A stretch of 64,000 nucleotides of DNA from Streptococcus hillyeri (GTDB lineage: Bacteria; Bacillota; Bacilli; Lactobacillales; Streptococcaceae). The notes beneath the pieces are model-generated. The model had not been told where the DNA came from and searched no databases. It saw only the letters and a list, made by a program, of their open reading frames with translations. The translations under genes were made by a program, and so were the position numbers. The stretch's first letter is position 1, and each line of letters opens with the position of its first letter. Positions 1-8,071 of this stretch are shown here, piece by piece. The stretch spans positions 102,559 to 166,558 of the forward strand of contig NZ_RCVM01000003.1 of assembly GCF_003686955.1 (NCBI RefSeq), given 5' to 3'.

Positions 1-770
1 CCATCTGCTAGATAGCCACCGTCTACTTGCTCTGTCGTTGAAAACGGAACGACTGTTGCCTGAGTTTTGTGCGCCAGCTCTTTCGCCAAATCTTGGTTAA
101 CATTAAGCACCACAAAATCATCTTTGGTCATACGATTTTGCATGTTCCACTTTGCTGCAACATAGCCATCAAAATCCCCATGATAATCAATGTGCGTAGG
201 CATTAGATTGGTAATAAGGGCAATATGAGGGCGGAAATCATTGATTCCCATCAGCTGGAATGATGATAGTTCCATAATCAGCGTATCATCAGCTGTCGCC
301 TTAACAGCAACCTCAGATGCCGGAAAACCGATATTTCCAGATAAGAGACCCGTACGACCTGCTTGGTTAAAGACATCAGCAATCATCGTTGTTGTGGTCG
401 TTTTTCCATTTGAACCGGTAATACCGATAATTGGCGCCTCAGAAACAAGATAAGCCAACTCCACCTCCGTCCATACAGGAATGCCCTTTTCAAGGGCACG
501 GACTACCATGGGATTATCATATCGAATGCCTGGGTTTTTCACCATCAGCTCAAAATTTTCATCCAAAAGCTCAACAGGGTGACTGCCACATACGACTTTT
601 ATGCCTTCTTCAAGCAAAGCTTGCGCCGAGGGATTTTCATCGAAAGGTTTCCCATCATTGACGGTCACAATAGCACCGAGCTTCACCAGCAGACGTGCTG
701 CCGCTTCACCAGAACGTGCTAAACCTAATACTAATACCTTTTTATTTTCAAAATCTGTGATCTGTTTCAT
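1..770 (-). CDS. murD: UDP-N-acetylmuramoylalanine--D-glutamate ligase, 5' part
   Basis: Cytoplasmic ATP-dependent ligase that adds D-glutamate to UDP-MurNAc-L-Ala in peptidoglycan precursor synthesis. The gene runs off the left edge, so only about 256 N-terminal residues are visible. The protein starts [16 protein letters not shown]. An N-terminal Rossmann-like GLARSG follows, and the Mur-ligase ATP loop [12 protein letters not shown] lies at about residues 116-127, with MELSSFQL downstream as in MurD. The ATG at 770 fits the normal MurD N-terminus, although its ribosome site is weak. It has its own promoter and reads away from the serine hydrolase gene behind it. MurD normally heads a cell-division cluster, presumably continuing beyond the window. 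Confidence 0.95.
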   Translation of the reverse strand, partial: MKQITDFENKKVLVLGLARSGEAAARLLVKLGAIVTVNDGKPFDENPSAQALLEEGIKVVCGSHPVELLDENFELMVKNPGIRYDNPMVVRALEKGIPVWTEVELAYLVSEAPIIGITGSNGKTTTTTMIADVFNQAGRTGLLSGNIGFPASEVAVKATADDTLIMELSSFQLMGINDFRPHIALITNLMPTHIDYHGDFDGYVAAKWNMQNRMTKDDFVVLNVNQDLAKELAHKTQATVVPFSTTEQVDGGYLAD

Positions 771-807
771 GTCACAATAAGTCCATTCTATCAATTCTAT
801 CCCATCT

Positions 808-836
808 ATTTTACCTTTTATAACAGCATTTTTCAA
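808..836 (-). promoter_or_regulatory. murD promoter
   Basis: Minus-strand -35 TTGAAA (831-836) and -10 TAAAAT (808-813) are separated by 17 bp. They lie about 40 bp upstream of the murD start. Confidence 0.55.
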
Positions 837-852
837 GGTAAAGGTAGGCATC

Positions 853-874
853 AAAAAACTAGGATAAACCTAGT
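853..874 (-). terminator. Terminator of the serine hydrolase gene
   Basis: On the minus strand, ACTAGG, a 5-nt loop and CCTAGT are followed by six T residues just after the stop codon of the upstream gene. Confidence 0.7.
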
Positions 875-880
875 CCTCAT

Positions 881-2149
881 TTAATAATTTTCTGTAACTC
901 CCTCTGTTACTGGTAGCTCTTTGGCTGGGTTCATATTTACCTTGTGCCATTCGTTGATAACATAGGTTAAACAGCATAATTGATTATAACCGTAACCGCT
1001 CATATCAGTAGTATCTGCATTACTCCCGCCAAATCCTGCCGTATAAATTGAAATAAGGTAAGGAATTTCTTCTTCTACAATAGCATTGACATTTAAGGCT
1101 TCCTGAGAAAATCCAGGCTTTTGAGAGATGCGCACCGAATGAACATATTGCTCATACCATTGACCTGGGAAAGAAGCGTCTAATCGCTCAATGATTGGCG
1201 CATACTTATCTTTATGCTCCCATAAATAATCAAGTACCTGTATGTAGTAATCACTCGTTGTCTTGTTACCACCTTCGTAATCAATGGTCTTGATGTCTCC
1301 CTTTGAGTGACCAAATTTAGAGATTTTTTGATAGGCTTCATGAAAACCACCGAGACGATCAGCCATAACGTAGGCTGGTGTATTTTCAGAATGAATAAGA
1401 GCATTATCAAGAATCTGTGTCCAATTCATTGTTTCACCAAAGCCAGCTAGGTAAAGCGGGTAATCTGGTGCCTCAGTAATATTGCCAATAGTCGTATAAG
1501 GCACTTCCTCTGTCATATTAAGACGTCCAGCTGCAGCTTCATCAATAATCAACATTCCAAGTGGTAACTTATAAGTTGAACCAGCTGTCATCGGCTGAGT
1601 ATCATTCATGGTAAGCGTCTCATTGGTCACTAGATTTTTATAAGAAAACGCTACCTGAGAAACGTCTAAACCTTGTTCTGCTAAGAAGGCCTTGACAGTA
1701 TCTTCTAAACTGAGATGCGCATAGTCATAATATAGACCTAAAGACGACATATAAGCTAAGTCCTCAGCTACAACCGCTTCCTTAGCCTCTAGACTTTTTA
1801 CGGTAGGGGTCACTTCGGTTTTCTTACTTTTCTTTGCTTCTTCCGAAGATGATTTTTTTAAGAGAGGCTGTGAAGAGTTATTGCCCATTTTAGGAAGAAT
1901 AGCGGCACTAGTCAACCAAAGACTAACAGACAAGATAAGGAGGCAAAGAGTTCCCAAAATAATGAGGCGATTTTGAAAGAAAGTGCTCACTTCCATCTTA
2001 GAGAGCATCCTATTTGTAAAAAATATCAGACCTTCGTCAGTTCCCTTAAAGGTGTTTCGAGTATGTCTAACACTATTGTGTAAATAATTTGAAGGTTTTC
2101 TCCTTCTTTTTTGTCGCCTTCTAGAACGGCGTTTATTTTCTTTTTTCAT
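881..2149 (-). CDS. Membrane-anchored class A beta-lactamase-like serine hydrolase
   Basis: A 422-residue protein with a very basic cytoplasmic N-terminus (Lys/Arg-rich residues 2-18), one membrane segment at about 61-85, a Ser/Lys-rich linker and an extracellular serine hydrolase domain. Penicillin-binding or beta-lactamase motifs are recognisable: STYK at 191-194 (SxxK), SEN at 254-256 (SxN position) and KPG at 344-346 where KTG would be expected. The imperfect third motif makes true beta-lactamase activity unlikely. A cell-wall role is inferred from the neighbouring murD. An in-frame TTG at 2170 would add seven residues but overlaps a TATAAT box, so the ATG at 2149 is preferred. Substrate unknown. 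Confidence 0.75.
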   Translation of the reverse strand: MKKENKRRSRRRQKRRRKPSNYLHNSVRHTRNTFKGTDEGLIFFTNRMLSKMEVSTFFQNRLIILGTLCLLILSVSLWLTSAAILPKMGNNSSQPLLKKSSSEEAKKSKKTEVTPTVKSLEAKEAVVAEDLAYMSSLGLYYDYAHLSLEDTVKAFLAEQGLDVSQVAFSYKNLVTNETLTMNDTQPMTAGSTYKLPLGMLIIDEAAAGRLNMTEEVPYTTIGNITEAPDYPLYLAGFGETMNWTQILDNALIHSENTPAYVMADRLGGFHEAYQKISKFGHSKGDIKTIDYEGGNKTTSDYYIQVLDYLWEHKDKYAPIIERLDASFPGQWYEQYVHSVRISQKPGFSQEALNVNAIVEEEIPYLISIYTAGFGGSNADTTDMSGYGYNQLCCLTYVINEWHKVNMNPAKELPVTEGVTENY

Positions 2150-2196
2150 ATCGTCACTATTATAAAACAAATTCGAAGAACTATCTAATAATAACT

Positions 2197-2222
2197 AAAA
2201 AAGAACTGACTTGTGCCAGTTC
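2197..2222 (-). terminator. Terminator behind the sodA tail remnant
   Basis: On the minus strand GAACTG, 8-nt loop, CAGTTC and a run of six T residues. It sits directly behind the ghost sodA tail, suggesting it was the original sodA terminator. Confidence 0.75.
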
Positions 2223-2229
2223 CCCAAAA

Positions 2230-2304
2230 TTATTTCGTTGCTGCGTACAATTCAGCTACCTTGTTCCACTCCTCAGTTCCATCGGCGAAACGCTCGATGT
2301 CACA
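2230..2304 (-). pseudogene. Remnant of a second sodA 3' end
   Basis: Downstream of the intact sodA, an open tail ends WNKVAELYAATK then TAA. It matches the SodA C-terminus [12 protein letters not shown] at 8 of 12 positions and keeps the following AATT after the stop. Differences fall largely at third codon positions, so it is a diverged allele and not a recent copy. Upstream of the Trp the resemblance is lost. About 80 bp with two small inverted repeats (near 2308-2326 and 2358-2380) separate it from the intact stop codon. Most simply it is what remained when the sodA body was replaced or partly duplicated. Confidence 0.55.
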
Positions 2305-2386
2305 CGAAAAGTCCAATGGGACTTTCCTAGAGGAATGACTAGCTGTTCAAGGAGAAGATATCGTTCTCCTTAAAAAGTGTCGCTAA

Positions 2387-2992
2387 TTATTTTGCTGCTT
2401 TGTAGAGTTCGTCAACTTTATTCCAGTTGATGATTTCAAAGAATGCTTTGATGTAGTTTGGACGGACGTTACGGTAGTTAAGGTAGTAAGCGTGCTCCCA
2501 AACGTCAAGTGCCAAGATTGGTTGTTTGCCATCCATGATTGGTGTATCTTGGTTTGGTGTTGATACCACTTCAAGTTTACCTTCTGCATTGACAACAAGG
2601 AATGCCCATCCTGAACCAAAACGCGTTGTTGCTGCTGCTGTGAAAGCCTCTTTGAAAGCGTCAAATGAACCAAATGCTTCATTGATTGCCGCTGCAACTT
2701 CTTCAGTAATTTCAGTTTTTTCTGGAGAAAGCAATTCCCAGAACAAAGCGTGGTTCAAGTGACCACCACCGTTGTTAATAACTGCTTGACGGATATCCGC
2801 TGGAATTGACTCAACGTCTGACAAAAGTGCCACAAGGTCTTCACCAATTTCAGGGTGTTTTTCAAGCGCAGCATTCACGTTTGCCACGTAAGTTGCGTGG
2901 TGTTTGCCGTGGTGTAGAGTCATTGTTTCCGCATCAATAACTGGTTCAAGCGCATCGTAAGCGTAAGGTAGGTCTGGTAAAATAATTGCCAT
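2387..2992 (-). CDS. sodA: Superoxide dismutase, Mn/Fe type
   Basis: Converts superoxide to hydrogen peroxide and oxygen in the cytoplasm. The 201-residue length is normal for streptococcal SodA. The metal ligands are all present: H27 in LHHGKHH, H81 in [12 protein letters not shown], and D163 and H167 in DVWEHAYY. In streptococci the metal is normally manganese, which links it to the Mn transporter genes in this window. The ATG follows a purine-rich ribosome site. The gene is apparently monocistronic, with a small AAGGAGAA/TTCTCCTT hairpin behind it and the remnant of another sodA tail beyond that. Confidence 0.97.
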   Translation of the reverse strand: MAIILPDLPYAYDALEPVIDAETMTLHHGKHHATYVANVNAALEKHPEIGEDLVALLSDVESIPADIRQAVINNGGGHLNHALFWELLSPEKTEITEEVAAAINEAFGSFDAFKEAFTAAATTRFGSGWAFLVVNAEGKLEVVSTPNQDTPIMDGKQPILALDVWEHAYYLNYRNVRPNYIKAFFEIINWNKVDELYKAAK

Positions 2993-3063
2993 GATTACAT
3001 ATCCTCTTTTCGTTATATTACCTTTATTTTATCTGAAAATGGCAGAGCTTTCAAAGAATTTGA

Positions 3064-3894
3064 CTAGAAATAATAATCCTCATCAATACGTAAAAAGGTA
3101 CCATCTTTGACATAGAAATAAAAATAATTGGAACTACTACCCGAATACGTTCCCGATTCTGTCTCTTCATCAAATCCGATGCTGTATTTACCATCAGGAA
3201 ATTGTGTTAAATCGGCTTTCTCTACAGCAGTTTTCAAAAATTCCTTAGCCTCTTTTGCTTGTCCGAGTTTCTCATTAAGAACATCAGAAGTCATCAAATG
3301 GAAGGAAAAAGTCCCTATAACATTTTCCTTGGCCAGCATTTCTTTAATAGGAATGTCATACAAACCTTGGAGGGGTTTTCCAGCCTTTCGGTTCGTTTCC
3401 ACAACCTTGTAGTAATCTCCTATCTGAGGCGAATCCTCATCAATCGTACCCCCAAAACCAGAGTAAGTCATATGATCAAATTGAAACCCTTTTATAGTCC
3501 TTTCCATTTCTTTCTGAAGTTGTCTCCCCTCTGGCTGCTTCCACATCGCCTCCAAGGCAATAGGGAAAAATGTCCTTACCAAGCTTTCTGTTGAAGCGAT
3601 TGCTTCTGGACTAGAATCTTCAGGTTCCTCACCATAGCCTAGAGACAGAGAAAAGGTTAGCTCTTCGCCGTTAACAACTTCCGTATAATGACCATCAGCG
3701 CTATAGATACTCGTCTCTATCGTTCGACCGACAGCATCTTCAACGTTCATCTCTCCAGTGAAACCATAAGCTTTAAACAGGAGGGATAACTCGGACTCAG
3801 CTACCTGACGTTCCTTTTCACCATTTCCACAACCTGTTAGAAAAAAGAGCAAGGAAAATATCACAATCATTAAGCTAATCAGTTTCTTTTTCAT
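3064..3894 (-). CDS. Predicted lipoprotein of unknown function
   Basis: A 276-residue secreted lipoprotein. A charged MKKK start and a hydrophobic core are followed by the lipobox LTGC with the lipidated cysteine at residue 22. The mature part is hydrophilic and ends in a Gly/Ser/Tyr-rich strand-forming region; no catalytic motif was recognised. The holA stop overlaps an upstream ATG at 3906 (TGATG), but a GGAG site six bases before the ATG at 3894 favours the start given here, which also gives a standard signal peptide. It is probably cotranscribed and translationally coupled with holA. Function not assigned. Confidence 0.8.
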   Translation of the reverse strand: MKKKLISLMIVIFSLLFFLTGCGNGEKERQVAESELSLLFKAYGFTGEMNVEDAVGRTIETSIYSADGHYTEVVNGEELTFSLSLGYGEEPEDSSPEAIASTESLVRTFFPIALEAMWKQPEGRQLQKEMERTIKGFQFDHMTYSGFGGTIDEDSPQIGDYYKVVETNRKAGKPLQGLYDIPIKEMLAKENVIGTFSFHLMTSDVLNEKLGQAKEAKEFLKTAVEKADLTQFPDGKYSIGFDEETESGTYSGSSSNYFYFYVKDGTFLRIDEDYYF

Positions 3895-3905
3895 ATTCTT
3901 CTCCA

Positions 3906-4946
3906 TCAACCTTTGAGTAAACTTGCTATCTTCAACAATGCCACTTCAAAGAGATAATCTTTGTCATAAACACCTGTCTTAATCTGATAATCGCATTCAA
4001 TGAGCGTTGCGACAGCTTTTTTCAAAAAAGTTAAAGACAGAGTGCGACTATCTCGAAGAGCAAATTTCACCTGATAGGGATTGATGTTCCGTCCTATCAA
4101 ACTAGAAAGCTCAGCTACCATAGCTTGCTCAGATTTCCCCTGACTAGCTAAAATCTTAACCTGCAAAAAGAGACGAAACTGCCCAAGCATAATCGCAATC
4201 AACTTAATCTCGTCCTCCCCTTGAAGTCGTAAATCCCTTACCAACTCACGACTAGCATCAATCTTGCCAGACAGGATATACTGAGTCAGGTCAAATAAAT
4301 TATCTTGTAGGCTTTTGGGAATAGCTTGCGCAATGTCCTCATGTGTCACCGTGCCCTGCTTCTTATAAGATTTCAAAAAGGCTAAATTTTTTGAGGTGTC
4401 AGAAAAATCAAAGTTAGACTTAATCAAAAGCTCCTCAAAAACACCTGACTCAAACGCCAATCCTTCCTTATGAGCCAACTTCTGAAAATAGGTTCTCAGG
4501 TCTGCTTCTTTTAAAGGAACCGCTTCGAAAATCCGAGCGTCACGCTTGAGAATCTTCACTAGACGTCGCTTTCCATCTAGTTTTCCTGGCGCCATAATAA
4601 CCAAGCGTGTTGTCTCCACAGGATTCTCTAGATAGGCTTCAAATCGCTTGAGTTCCTGCTCACCCAAATAAGATTTACGATCCGTCGTAATGTCTAAAAG
4701 ATGATCAAAAATCACAACCTTTTCATCCGCAAAAAAAGGGAGACTTTCCAAATCCATTTCAGCCGCTGCATAATCAGTCTCAGCCATGTCAAAATAAGAA
4801 TAGGTCAAATCATCCTTATCAAACGAGATAGCCTTCATAAAAGCTTCTTTTAGCTGACTATACTGGCCTAGGTCCTCACCAGTAACGACCGTAATCAGCC
4901 CCAGTTTTTCTTTGGTAATGTTACCAATTTCTTCAATAGCAATCAT
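3906..4946 (-). CDS. holA: DNA polymerase III subunit delta
   Basis: Clamp-loader subunit that opens the beta sliding clamp during replication. The 346-residue length and overall character fit Firmicute HolA: an N-terminal AAA-like region starting around ITVVTGEDLG and a C-terminal helical collar with the typical region IAIMLGQFRLFLQVK. The start ATG at 4946 is only 6 nt behind an extended -10 box (TGTGG then TATAAT at 4953-4958), so the mRNA may be leaderless. Downstream, the lipoprotein gene overlaps its stop. Upstream lies the left repeat of the accessory segment. Confidence 0.92.
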   Translation of the reverse strand: MIAIEEIGNITKEKLGLITVVTGEDLGQYSQLKEAFMKAISFDKDDLTYSYFDMAETDYAAAEMDLESLPFFADEKVVIFDHLLDITTDRKSYLGEQELKRFEAYLENPVETTRLVIMAPGKLDGKRRLVKILKRDARIFEAVPLKEADLRTYFQKLAHKEGLAFESGVFEELLIKSNFDFSDTSKNLAFLKSYKKQGTVTHEDIAQAIPKSLQDNLFDLTQYILSGKIDASRELVRDLRLQGEDEIKLIAIMLGQFRLFLQVKILASQGKSEQAMVAELSSLIGRNINPYQVKFALRDSRTLSLTFLKKAVATLIECDYQIKTGVYDKDYLFEVALLKIASLLKG

Positions 4947-4952
4947 ACCTTC

Positions 4953-4963
4953 ATTATACCACA
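4953..4963 (-). promoter_or_regulatory. Extended -10 promoter of holA
   Basis: Minus-strand TGTGG directly precedes TATAAT, matching an extended -10 element. The start codon lies 6 nt after the -10, placing the transcript start at or next to the ATG. Confidence 0.5.
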
Positions 4964-4968
4964 GGAAG

Positions 4969-4997
4969 TTATAACTTGACCATTTTCTCTATTTTGC
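4969..4997. repeat. Left direct repeat of accessory segment
   Basis: A 29-bp sequence beginning TTATAACTTGAC and ending TCTATTTTGC recurs at 6903-6931 with a single mismatch (position 13, C versus T). The two copies bracket a 1.93-kb segment with the toxin-antitoxin pair and the Excalibur gene. This copy is next to holA and lacks the -10 box that follows the right-hand copy. Confidence 0.8.
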
Positions 4998-5120
4998 AGT
5001 TTAGGTTCCCATTGATTGCTTCATGGCACTAAAAAACTTAATATTATGACATTAAAAAATGGCATTTTCTTGAAATTTCTTCACGGGAGCAAAAAGTATT
5101 TACTAGCTTTTGGTTTATCA

Positions 5121-5159
5121 TTGCTAATAGCAAAAAAACGGTGTATACTTGTATATACA
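5121..5159 (+). promoter_or_regulatory. Toxin-antitoxin promoter with overlapping operator
   Basis: -35 TTGCTA (5121-5126), 17-bp spacer, -10 TATACT (5144-5149). A perfect inverted repeat, TGTATA, 6 bp, TATACA (5142-5159), covers the -10 box. That is where an autorepressing antitoxin would be expected to bind. Confidence 0.6.
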
Positions 5160-5176
5160 GAAAGAAGGTGGAAAAT

Positions 5177-5389
5177 ATGAACTTTGTAAAGGCTCGTAAA
5201 GTCGGTAACTCTATAACCGTGACACTTCCTAAAGACTTGGGTATCACCACTGGTCAAGAGTTCTTAATCGAGAAAGGTCGTAATGATGTCATTATGCTAG
5301 TTCCTAAGATTGCCAATCCTTTTAATGGTCTTGACGATTTAAGTATGGAAGATGACTTTGAAGGGGTAACATTGTTAGATCATGAGTAA
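5177..5389 (+). CDS. AbrB/MazE-type antitoxin
   Basis: A 70-residue protein starting MNFVKARKVGNSITVTLPKD, the swapped-hairpin AbrB DNA-binding fold of MazE/PemI-type antitoxins. The acidic tail (SMEDDFEG, LLDHE) would be the toxin-neutralising part. An in-frame ATG 36 bases earlier exists, but AAGGTGG at 5165-5171 and the family N-terminus favour 5177. Its last 8 bases overlap the toxin gene, a typical coupling. The pair lies inside the direct-repeat-bounded segment, so it is probably acquired. It presumably represses its own promoter through the palindrome at 5142-5159. Confidence 0.85.
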   Translation: MNFVKARKVGNSITVTLPKDLGITTGQEFLIEKGRNDVIMLVPKIANPFNGLDDLSMEDDFEGVTLLDHE

Positions 5390-5723
5390 TTACATTCCTA
5401 AAAAGCAGGATATTATCTGGATTGATTTTGACCCTTCTGCTGGGCGAGAAATTCAAAAGAGGCGTCCTGCCTTAGTCGTATCTAGTGACAATTACAATAA
5501 ACAGACTGGCTTTGTTGCTGTCTGCCCTATCACTCACGGACAAGCTAAATTAAGAGATAAGGGACTATTAGTTGACGTGGAAAATGAAAAAATTGACGGT
5601 TACGTTAACCCGTTCCAACTACACACTTTCGACTATCGTGCTAGGAATGCCCAAAAAATCACTATATTAAGCGATTATGCTTTTGCTCAAGTCGTTCAAC
5701 TCTATCAATTCATTTTTGAATAA
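5382..5723 (+). CDS. MazF/PemK-family endoribonuclease toxin
   Basis: A 113-residue PemK/MazF-type protein. The N-terminal IPKKQDIIWIDFDPSAGREI, the RRPALVVSS strand and the CPITHG segment are the conserved beta-barrel motifs of the family, whose members cleave mRNA at short sequences. Arg in GREIQKRRP and the Thr/His of PITHG are the expected active-site region. The ATG lies within the end of the antitoxin gene. It appears full length, with no visible damage. Cleavage specificity cannot be read from the sequence. Confidence 0.88.
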   Translation: MSNYIPKKQDIIWIDFDPSAGREIQKRRPALVVSSDNYNKQTGFVAVCPITHGQAKLRDKGLLVDVENEKIDGYVNPFQLHTFDYRARNAQKITILSDYAFAQVVQLYQFIFE

Positions 5724-5780
5724 AGCAATTCAAACACTAAAAATAGACACACGCGTGCACACATACTAGGAGATTTAAAT

Positions 5781-6449
5781 ATGGCAAGAAAATCAAAAAA
5801 AAGCGGTTCTAATGGTCCTTGGATAATCATCGGAATTATTGTACTGATAGCGATCATCATTGTATTACTACCCGTTATTTTTATCGGTAGCTTATTTGCA
5901 GTTTGGTACTTCGGTAAAAAGAACCCTAATCCTAAAATGAGAAACATCGCTATCGGAACTGCTGTAATCAGCTTATTAAGTTGGAGCTTTATCGGAGACA
6001 GTAATGATAAAAATAATCAAGACACATCTGTGAAGTCTGGAATTGTATCTACAACAGCAACTAAGAAGAAAGAAAATCCCGAAGTGACCACTACTGAAAA
6101 GAAAACTACGGTAACAGAATTTACAACTTCTACCACTACAACAACCACTGAAAAAACCACAACTACATCAACAATCGCAACGACACTCGAAGCTCCGACA
6201 ACACAAGCTCCTGACCCAGTTGTTTCAACTACCGAAAGTGTTCCGGTACAAAATTTTGCTACCGCACCAGTAGCAGAAGCTGCTCCAGCTCCACAACCCG
6301 TGGCACCCGAACCAGAAGCTGCTCCAGTTCAAGCATACTATGCAAACTGTACCGCAGTGAGAAACGCAGGAGCTGCTCCGATATATTCTGGAGACCCTGG
6401 TTATGGTCCACATTTAGACCGTGACGGAGATGGCGTAGCCTGCGAGTAA
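5781..6449 (+). CDS. Membrane protein with C-terminal Excalibur domain
   Basis: A 222-residue protein with a basic N-terminus, hydrophobic segments at about 13-44 and 55-71, a Thr-rich then Pro/Ala-rich linker (about 90-185) and a C-terminal Excalibur calcium-binding domain: NCTAVRNAGAAP then the DRDGDG loop (D213, D215, D217), with C190 and C221 probably forming a disulfide. The linker would project the domain through or beyond the wall. The ribosome site is AGGAGA before ATG 5781. It follows the toxin gene at 57 bp in the repeat-bounded segment. Role unknown; such domains are found fused to surface proteins and nucleases. Confidence 0.8.
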   Translation: MARKSKKSGSNGPWIIIGIIVLIAIIIVLLPVIFIGSLFAVWYFGKKNPNPKMRNIAIGTAVISLLSWSFIGDSNDKNNQDTSVKSGIVSTTATKKKENPEVTTTEKKTTVTEFTTSTTTTTTEKTTTTSTIATTLEAPTTQAPDPVVSTTESVPVQNFATAPVAEAAPAPQPVAPEPEAAPVQAYYANCTAVRNAGAAPIYSGDPGYGPHLDRDGDGVACE

Positions 6450-6535
6450 TGAAAAGAAGTTGAACCAAAATCTCAACCCTCTCTTTTTTGATAATGGCAG
6501 ATTGGCGCAGTAATTGATTGGAAGTCTATATCTGA

Positions 6536-6690
6536 ACTTTAAGTGTCCATCTCAAATAGTCCACTGAACAGTTTCACCCCCACACACTAAAACTTATTAG
6601 TTTTAGTGTGAAGGGGGTGGCAAGACCTAGGCTTGCCAAGATGGAATGGAACTCTGTAGGAGCTCGCTTCCGCCCCACACCACATTAGAA
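6536..6690. repeat. Intergenic repeat modules and long palindrome
   Basis: 6450-6902 has no convincing gene. 6541-6577 (GTGTCCATCT ... CAGTTTCA) recurs inverted at 13371-13409 and in part near 20085-20102. 6575-6619 is an inverted repeat: CACCCCC outer arms around perfect 11-bp arms (6583-6593 and 6600-6610) with loop TTATTA. 6645-6686 (rc: GGGGCGGAAGCGA, CTCCTACAGAGTTCCATT) recurs in the opposite orientation at 19866-19902. A short open tail at 6768-6822 (KETVKYYEKVLEN then stop) lacks a start codon. Confidence 0.6.
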
Positions 6691-6902
6691 GAAGTGCTAA
6701 CAAAAATACTAAATAAAAACTAATTGACTTTACCATTCTATAAAACGCATATAACATAGTTATTAGCTATAACAAAAGCAAAAGAAACTGTCAAATACTA
6801 TGAAAAAGTCCTAGAAAATTAGAGAAGGGAGCAAATCTGTTATTTTAGATTTTTCGATAGCTAAGAAACCTATCGTATTACCGTTTTTTAAGGCATATAA
6901 TT

Positions 6903-6931
6903 TTATAACTTGACTATTTTCTCTATTTTGC
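6903..6931. repeat. Right direct repeat of accessory segment
   Basis: Second copy of the 29-bp repeat at 4969-4997, identical in 28 of 29 positions. It contains the -35 region of the DUF3042 gene promoter, so insertion or duplication at this point preserved the downstream gene's expression. Confidence 0.8.
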
Positions 6932-6937
6932 TATGAT
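6910..6937 (+). promoter_or_regulatory. Promoter of the DUF3042 gene
   Basis: -35 TTGACT (6910-6915), 16-bp spacer, -10 TATGAT (6932-6937). The -35 and spacer lie within the right direct repeat. Confidence 0.65.
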
Positions 6938-6970
6938 TAAGGTATCTTAAAGAAGATAGGAGACACTCTT

Positions 6971-7147
6971 ATGGCTAAAAAACATCCTTTTGTGAAAGGT
7001 CTTGTGACCGGTGTTGTTGGATCAGTTGCTGCCGCTGCTGGTGCGCTTTTTGCAATCCAAAAAACCATCATTGAACCTGAAGAAAAGAAAGCTGCTTTTA
7101 TCGAAGAAAACCGTAAAAAAGCTGCGCGTCGTCGCGTATCACGCTAA
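6971..7147 (+). CDS. DUF3042 family small protein
   Basis: A 58-residue protein starting MAKKHPFVKGLVTGVVG. A small hydrophobic Gly/Ala-rich segment (about 8-30) is followed by IIEPEEKK and a highly basic tail (ENRKKAARRRVSR). This matches the layout of DUF3042, a short single-span protein family of Lactobacillales with no known role. AGGAGA at 6958-6963 precedes the ATG by 7 bp, and a good promoter lies upstream. It appears monocistronic. Confidence 0.82.
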   Translation: MAKKHPFVKGLVTGVVGSVAAAAGALFAIQKTIIEPEEKKAAFIEENRKKAARRRVSR

Positions 7148-7282
7148 TTTATACTTTCAAAGATCAAACCAACCAATTCACCAAAAACTTAGATAAAACT
7201 GAGTTTTATCAGGCTGAGGTAAGCTTTGCTTGTCAATAAGCACTCACCATTTGAATATAATCAAAGAGCCCGGTAAAAGTCT

Positions 7283-7396
7283 CAACAATAGAAAAAGGCT
7301 TAGAATAACGTCATCAATATACGTTAATTTTAAGCCTTTTTCTATTGTTCAATTGTATCAGCAAGATCCAAATCTGAGTTTTTCCCAGCCTCTCAT
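7283..7396. repeat. Palindromic intergenic repeat, copy 1
   Basis: An imperfect palindrome of about 62 bp (AATAGAAAAAGGCTTAGA ... TAAGCCTTTTTCTATT with ACGT inner arms) is followed by TTGTTCAATT and TGAGTTTTT and ends CCCAGCCTCT. The same arrangement lies at 31844-31958. It sits between the DUF3042 gene and clpP and may act as a bidirectional terminator. Confidence 0.65.
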
Positions 7397-7402
7397 AGTT
7401 GC

Positions 7403-7993
7403 TTAATTTAAGCTATTATTTTCCATGATAGCATCAATGAAACCATATTTAAGTGTTTCTTCTGCACTCATCCAGTAATCACGCTCTGCATCCTTGTGAA
7501 CTTGCTTCACTGTCTTACCAGAGTTTTTAGCCAAGATTTGTTCAAGGTTATTACGAGTTTTCAAAAGGTGCTCAGCTGCGATTGCCATATCTGTTTGTTG
7601 CGTACCGCCACCAGTACCACCCATCGGTTGGTGAATCATGTATTCTGCATTTGGAAGCATGAAGCGTTTCCCTTTTGCTCCTGATGACGCAATGATTGTT
7701 CCCATTGAGGCAGCCACACCCATAACAATCGTCTGGACATCTGCCTTGATAAAGTTCATGGTATCAACAATAGCTAAACCTGCTGATACAGACCCTCCAG
7801 GAGTGTTAACGTAAAGATAGATATCTTTTGTAGGATCTTGAGCATCTAGGAACAAAAGCTGCGCAATAACAGAATTTGCCATATTATCCTCAACAGGACC
7901 TGTTAACATAATGATACGGTCTTTTAAAAGACGTGAGTAAATATCATAAGAACGCTCACCGCGTGATGTTTGTTCAATAACTACAGGAATCAT
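7403..7993 (-). CDS. clpP: ATP-dependent Clp protease proteolytic subunit
   Basis: Tetradecameric cytoplasmic serine protease working with Clp ATPases in protein quality control and regulated proteolysis. The 196-residue length is standard. The catalytic triad is intact: S96 in GVAASMGT, H121 in MIHQPMGG and D172 in AERDYW. The start ATG gives the usual [20 protein letters not shown]. The upstream region carries a strong promoter overlapped by a CtsR site and, further upstream, a perfect CIRCE element, so heat-shock control by two repressors is likely. A palindromic repeat lies between it and the gene facing it. Confidence 0.97.
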   Translation of the reverse strand: MIPVVIEQTSRGERSYDIYSRLLKDRIIMLTGPVEDNMANSVIAQLLFLDAQDPTKDIYLYVNTPGGSVSAGLAIVDTMNFIKADVQTIVMGVAASMGTIIASSGAKGKRFMLPNAEYMIHQPMGGTGGGTQQTDMAIAAEHLLKTRNNLEQILAKNSGKTVKQVHKDAERDYWMSAEETLKYGFIDAIMENNSLN

Positions 7994-8026
7994 AATTTTC
8001 CTCTTTTCTACTTAATTCTTACTGTT

Positions 8027-8056
8027 ATTATATGCTTTTAGTCAGATAAGGTCAAA
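8027..8056 (-). promoter_or_regulatory. clpP promoter with CtsR operator
   Basis: Minus-strand -35 TTGACC (8050-8055), 17-bp spacer, -10 TATAAT (8027-8032). Plus-strand AGTCAGA-TAA-GGTCAAA (8040-8056) matches the CtsR heptad direct repeat with one mismatch and covers the -35. Confidence 0.85.
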
Positions 8057-8071
8057 TAAAAAACTCATTTT

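Noticed and set aside
6768..6822. Short tail KETVKYYEKVLEN resembling a VOC protein start
   Set aside because: Only about 20 codons, no start codon and a stop directly upstream; similarity too short to call a pseudogene.
4998..6902. Accessory segment as an integrated prophage or ICE remnant
   Set aside because: No integrase, relaxase, phage structural gene or tRNA target is present; only the direct repeats support mobility.
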